Source: Ammoniphilus oxalaticus | GTDB lineage: Bacteria; Bacillota; Bacilli; Aneurinibacillales; RAOX-1 | DNA length: 43,524 nucleotides | Assembly (NCBI RefSeq): GCF_003609605.1 | Contig: NZ_MCHY01000003.1 | Coordinates: 1 to 43,524, forward strand | Reading direction: 5' to 3' | Shown here: piece by piece, positions 41,162 through 43,524 of the stretch | How the letters are laid out: each line of letters opens with the position of its first letter | How positions within the stretch are numbered: position 1 is the stretch's first letter | Translations under genes and position numbers: made by a program | The notes under the pieces: generated by a model | What the model was told of the DNA's origin: nothing | The model's database searches: none | What the model saw: the letters and a program-made list of their open reading frames with translations, nothing else

Positions 41162-41210
41162 CGTCCTTTTCTGAACATACATAGATTCAAGTGAAAAGGG
41201 CGCTTTTTTT
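41162..41210 (+). terminator. Intrinsic terminator upstream of the resolvase
   Basis: CGTCCTTTTC pairs with GAAAAGGGCG (one G-U pair) around a 21-base loop, then C and seven Ts. Confidence 0.65.
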
Positions 41211-41249
41211 ATGCCATATATGCTCCAAAACCCTGTTCTCTATTCAATG

Positions 41250-41267
41250 TTCAATAACCTTATTGAA
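41250..41267. promoter_or_regulatory. Perfect dyad upstream of the resolvase, possible res subsite
   Basis: TTCAATAA-CC-TTATTGAA, with a further TTCAAT copy at 41243. Resolvases bind AT-rich dyads just upstream of their own gene; the other subsites of a full res site are not evident by eye. Confidence 0.4.
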
Positions 41268-41319
41268 ATAATCTTATGGTACAATGAAATCAAAGAAAAA
41301 TAAAATGAGAGTGATTTTG

Positions 41320-41871
41320 ATGTTAATTGGATATGCACGTGTGTCAACAGGACTACAAAATTTGGATTTACAGAAGGATGCATTAATGCAATACGGATGC
41401 GAGAAAATCTTTTACGATAAAATAAGTGGAGCCAAAAGACAACGACCAGGTTTAGAGGAAACGCTTCAGTATGCGCGTGAGGGAGATACCATTGTCGTAT
41501 GGAGACTAGATCGGCTTGGTCGCAACATGCAGGACCTCATACAAATTGTAAATACATTAAATGAACGGGGCGTGGGATTCCATAGTTTACAAGAAAATCT
41601 AACAATGGATAAAAGCAACGCAACGGGGCAATTGATGTTCCACTTATTCGCAGCTTTTGCGGAATTTGAACGGAATCTAATCGAGGAACGCTCGGCTGCA
41701 GGACGAGCAGCCGCAAGGGCGCGAGGTCGTCTTGGTGGTCGTCCTAAAAAATACGGATCGAAAGATATTGAGATGATGAAAGCCCTAATTGATAATGGTA
41801 CACCCATTAAAGATGTTGCTGAAAGATGGGGTGTCTCTCGAACAACGATATATCGCTATCTAGAAAAATAA
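41320..41871 (+). CDS. Serine recombinase, Tn3-resolvase/invertase family
   Basis: The catalytic domain begins MLIGYARVSTGLQNLDLQK, with the nucleophile Ser in YARVST, and continues with the conserved VVWRLDRLGRNM and the long E-helix FAAFAEFERNLIEER. A C-terminal HTH is RWGVSRTTIYRYL. At 183 residues it is a standard small resolvase. The start is set at ATG 41320 (GAGAGTG upstream); an earlier start at 41284 adds 12 basic residues. With no transposase nearby, the likely role is to resolve plasmid dimers. Confidence 0.88.
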   Translation: MLIGYARVSTGLQNLDLQKDALMQYGCEKIFYDKISGAKRQRPGLEETLQYAREGDTIVVWRLDRLGRNMQDLIQIVNTLNERGVGFHSLQENLTMDKSNATGQLMFHLFAAFAEFERNLIEERSAAGRAAARARGRLGGRPKKYGSKDIEMMKALIDNGTPIKDVAERWGVSRTTIYRYLEK

Positions 41872-42126
41872 TACATGAATAACCCCCCGCTTATCTTATC
41901 AAATATGGATTATCATTCGAAATCCGCATTTTGTCGTCGGGTCCCCTATAAAGAAGTATGTAAATTTCTCATTAAAAGAAAAGCATGCAAAAATATGGTA
42001 ATATTATAGGTGTTGAATCATGCTCAAGATTAATAGAGTAGTGGATCATAATAGGATGATGCCAAGGACTATAATACTAATTGGATATGTAAATCACCAG
42101 AATAGGTTAATCAAATAAAAAAGGAA
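41872..42126. other. Upstream region of the CBASS operon
   Basis: A TATAAT box lies at 42070-42075, but no match to TTGACA is seen 16-18 bases before it. No gene is supported here. Confidence 0.4.
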
Positions 42127-43167
42127 GTGAAAGAAATAGCTCATTGTCAAAAGCAATTCACGGAGTTTCACGATGCTATTAAACTGACAGAAGAAAATCA
42201 AATCCTAGCCGAGAAACGGGACATCATTATCAATCGAATTAAGGACAAAATACCGGATGAAGCGAAAGATTATACGACGTTTAATCAAGGAAGTTACGCA
42301 ATGCATACCGGGATCAAGCCGTTGGATGAAAATTATGATATCGACTTGGGACTCTATTTTAAAATGTCTAAAGAAGATGTGAAGCCTGTCGAAGCAAAAC
42401 AGTGGATCTTAGATGCAGTAACGGGACATACAAATGATGTGAAAATGAAAACACCTTGCATAACAGTATCATATCAGGCAGGTTACCATGTTGATATTAC
42501 GGTCTATGCATCTGAGAATAGCGATGGTAAGGTATATCTTGCCAAGGGGAGACCAGGGAGTGCAGAAGAAAATAAGAAATGGGATGAGTCAAATCCGAAA
42601 GACTTGATTAAGACCATTCGGGACCATTTCGATAATGAAAATGACAGAAAACAGTTTCGTCGTATTATACGGTATTTGAAACGTTGGAAGGATATTCAGT
42701 TTAAAAACACCACATATGGGAAGCCAACTGGTATTGCACTAACCGCCTGTGCTTATCATCATATGTATGTGAAAAAAGAGATCGTGGACATTATGCAAAG
42801 TAAAGTAGAATACCGTGATTTAGATGCCCTTACTACTCTTGTGTCTAATATCCTCGATCAGTTTAGAACGGTATCTGTAATCGAAGATGATAGTGTAGTG
42901 TATTATCCCAAAATAACTGTTGATCTTCCTGTTGCCCCTTATCCCGATCTATTCGAAAAAATGTCACTAAAGCAGATGAAGACGTTCAAAAAAGAGCTGG
43001 AAAGTTTACTTGAGTGTTTACTAGATGCGAAGGCAGAAGCTGATCCAACCGACGCTGCAGAAATATTGAAAAAGGCATTCGGGGATGACTTTCCAGTCCC
43101 ACCTCGCAAAGATACGGGAAAAAAGGCGGCTGCTTTGGCATTAATCCCAAGTTCAGAATCAGCATAA
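42127..43167 (+). CDS. CD-NTase, cyclic oligonucleotide synthase of CBASS
   Basis: The first gene of the CBASS operon makes a cyclic di- or oligonucleotide on phage infection. The nucleotidyltransferase signature is NQGSYAMHTGIKP (G55-S56), then DENYDIDLG with catalytic D71 and D73, and a third Asp D123 in YHVDITVY. The OAS-like C-terminal part has RRIIRYLKRWKD and TGIALTACAYHHM. The C-terminus is a flexible, Ala/Ser-rich tail (AAALALIPSSESA) of the kind that Cap2 can conjugate. The start GTG 42127 has AAGGA only 2 bases upstream, so initiation may be weak. The clade could not be assigned. Confidence 0.9.
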   Translation: MKEIAHCQKQFTEFHDAIKLTEENQILAEKRDIIINRIKDKIPDEAKDYTTFNQGSYAMHTGIKPLDENYDIDLGLYFKMSKEDVKPVEAKQWILDAVTGHTNDVKMKTPCITVSYQAGYHVDITVYASENSDGKVYLAKGRPGSAEENKKWDESNPKDLIKTIRDHFDNENDRKQFRRIIRYLKRWKDIQFKNTTYGKPTGIALTACAYHHMYVKKEIVDIMQSKVEYRDLDALTTLVSNILDQFRTVSVIEDDSVVYYPKITVDLPVAPYPDLFEKMSLKQMKTFKKELESLLECLLDAKAEADPTDAAEILKKAFGDDFPVPPRKDTGKKAAALALIPSSESA

Positions 43168-43186
43168 ATCCCAAGGGAGAGTAGAC

Positions 43187-43524
43187 ATGGATATCATCAA
43201 GCAAGCTTTTAAAGAACTACAAGAGTATGATGAAAATATGATTTCTAACATTATCCCTATATCCCTTGATGAAAGGATGCAGTATCGTAACAGTACTTGT
43301 GTCTATGAACTAGAATTATCGATTTTAGGGAAACTCTCTGTTCTTACAATAGGGTTTCCCTTTTCATTCCCACGAAAACTACCTCTCATTTTTGATAAGT
43401 CAAGACGTTTCCCTAACATCCCCCATATAGAAACGGATAGATTGATTTGTTATACCCTTACAGATTCAATTATCATCGATGAACGTTTTCCTGGGGCGGT
43501 ACTGTTGCAGTCCTTACAGAAAGC
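43187..43524 (+). CDS. cap2: Cap2, E2 part (5' end of the gene, continues at position 1)
   Basis: The N-terminal 112 residues of the E2-E1 enzyme. ATG at 43187 follows AAGGGAGAG, 19 bases after the CD-NTase stop. E2 features are FPFSFPRKLPLIF, then FPNIPHIETDRLICYT, in which C88 is the likely E2 catalytic cysteine after the PNIPH motif. The frame reaches 43524 with two bases left (GC), and base 1 (A) completes an Ala codon, after which the frame runs on through IQVIEEGVKG without a stop. Confidence 0.92.
   Translation, partial: MDIIKQAFKELQEYDENMISNIIPISLDERMQYRNSTCVYELELSILGKLSVLTIGFPFSFPRKLPLIFDKSRRFPNIPHIETDRLICYTLTDSIIIDERFPGAVLLQSLQK

Noticed and set aside
41320-41871. Serine recombinase as part of a Tn3-family transposon
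   Set aside because: No TnpA gene and no 38-bp Tn3 ends are visible nearby, so a plasmid dimer resolvase is more likely.

Overview
The window reads as a complete circular conjugative plasmid of about 43.5 kb from a Gram-positive Bacillales host (Bacillaceae or Paenibacillaceae type). The best evidence for circularity is that one gene is cut by the window ends: the ORF starting at 43187 runs off position 43524 with two bases of a codon left, and position 1 completes that codon and continues the same frame to 1489. The joined product is a 608-residue E2-E1 protein (Cap2). A Bacillales host fits strong AGGAGG-type ribosome binding sites, GTG/TTG starts, single-membrane T4SS parts, copper-amine-oxidase-N and DUF4309 surface proteins and a MOBL-like relaxase.

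Layout. (1) 42127-43524 joined to 1-3092: type II CBASS anti-phage operon, in the order CD-NTase, Cap2 (E2-E1), Cap3 (JAB protease), Cap5 (HNH-SAVED nuclease). (2) 3366-4145: internally deleted IS21-family element. (3) 4329-6908, minus strand: a small ORF or gene fragment, a lipoprotein and a copper-amine-oxidase-N protein; the last two share a C-terminal DUF4309-like domain. (4) 7442-10302: partition and control region with ParA, two ribbon-helix-helix proteins, a 45-residue zinc ribbon, and arrays of a phase-locked hexamer (consensus ACGTWT) that look like the centromere and operator. (5) 10303-11937: two intrinsic terminators, a long dyad, and a winged-helix replication initiator with iterons inside its coding sequence (likely oriV). 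(6) 12108-14797: small membrane proteins, a RelE-type toxin-antitoxin pair and a ParB/sulfiredoxin-fold protein.

(7) 15133-28592: transfer operon. A promoter and an XRE regulator are followed by a 283-nt segment closed by a 24-bp inverted repeat (structured RNA or MITE), then small genes, a VirB2-like protein, an EssB-like membrane protein, the VirD4 coupling ATPase, a VirB6/TrbL-like channel protein, a VirB3-like protein, a VirB4 ATPase preceded by a TrsD-like protein, a lysozyme-M23 wall hydrolase and two membrane-anchored VirB8/coiled-coil proteins. (8) 28599-32604: three tandem hairpins, a double hairpin (likely oriT), a relaxosome accessory protein, the relaxase, a Toprim/DUF3991 primase-like protein and an ArdC-tail paralogue. 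(9) 32615-33438: a short element with near-perfect terminal inverted repeats that carries a membrane-protein gene and no transposase. (10) 33466-37333: ArdC-like antirestriction protein and topoisomerase III. (11) 37462-41871: Rpn nuclease remnant, a three-gene EVE, DNA methyltransferase and PD-(D/E)XK endonuclease cassette, and a serine resolvase.

How it fits together. ParA/RHH and the resolvase maintain the plasmid, the RelE pair penalises loss, and the T4SS, relaxase, primase-like protein, ArdC and TopB move it and protect it in a new host. The modification/restriction cassette and the CBASS operon, either side of the resolvase, form a defence cargo. The transfer genes are rich in GCG/CGC codons while the CBASS, surface-protein and restriction genes are AT-rich, which suggests mosaic assembly.
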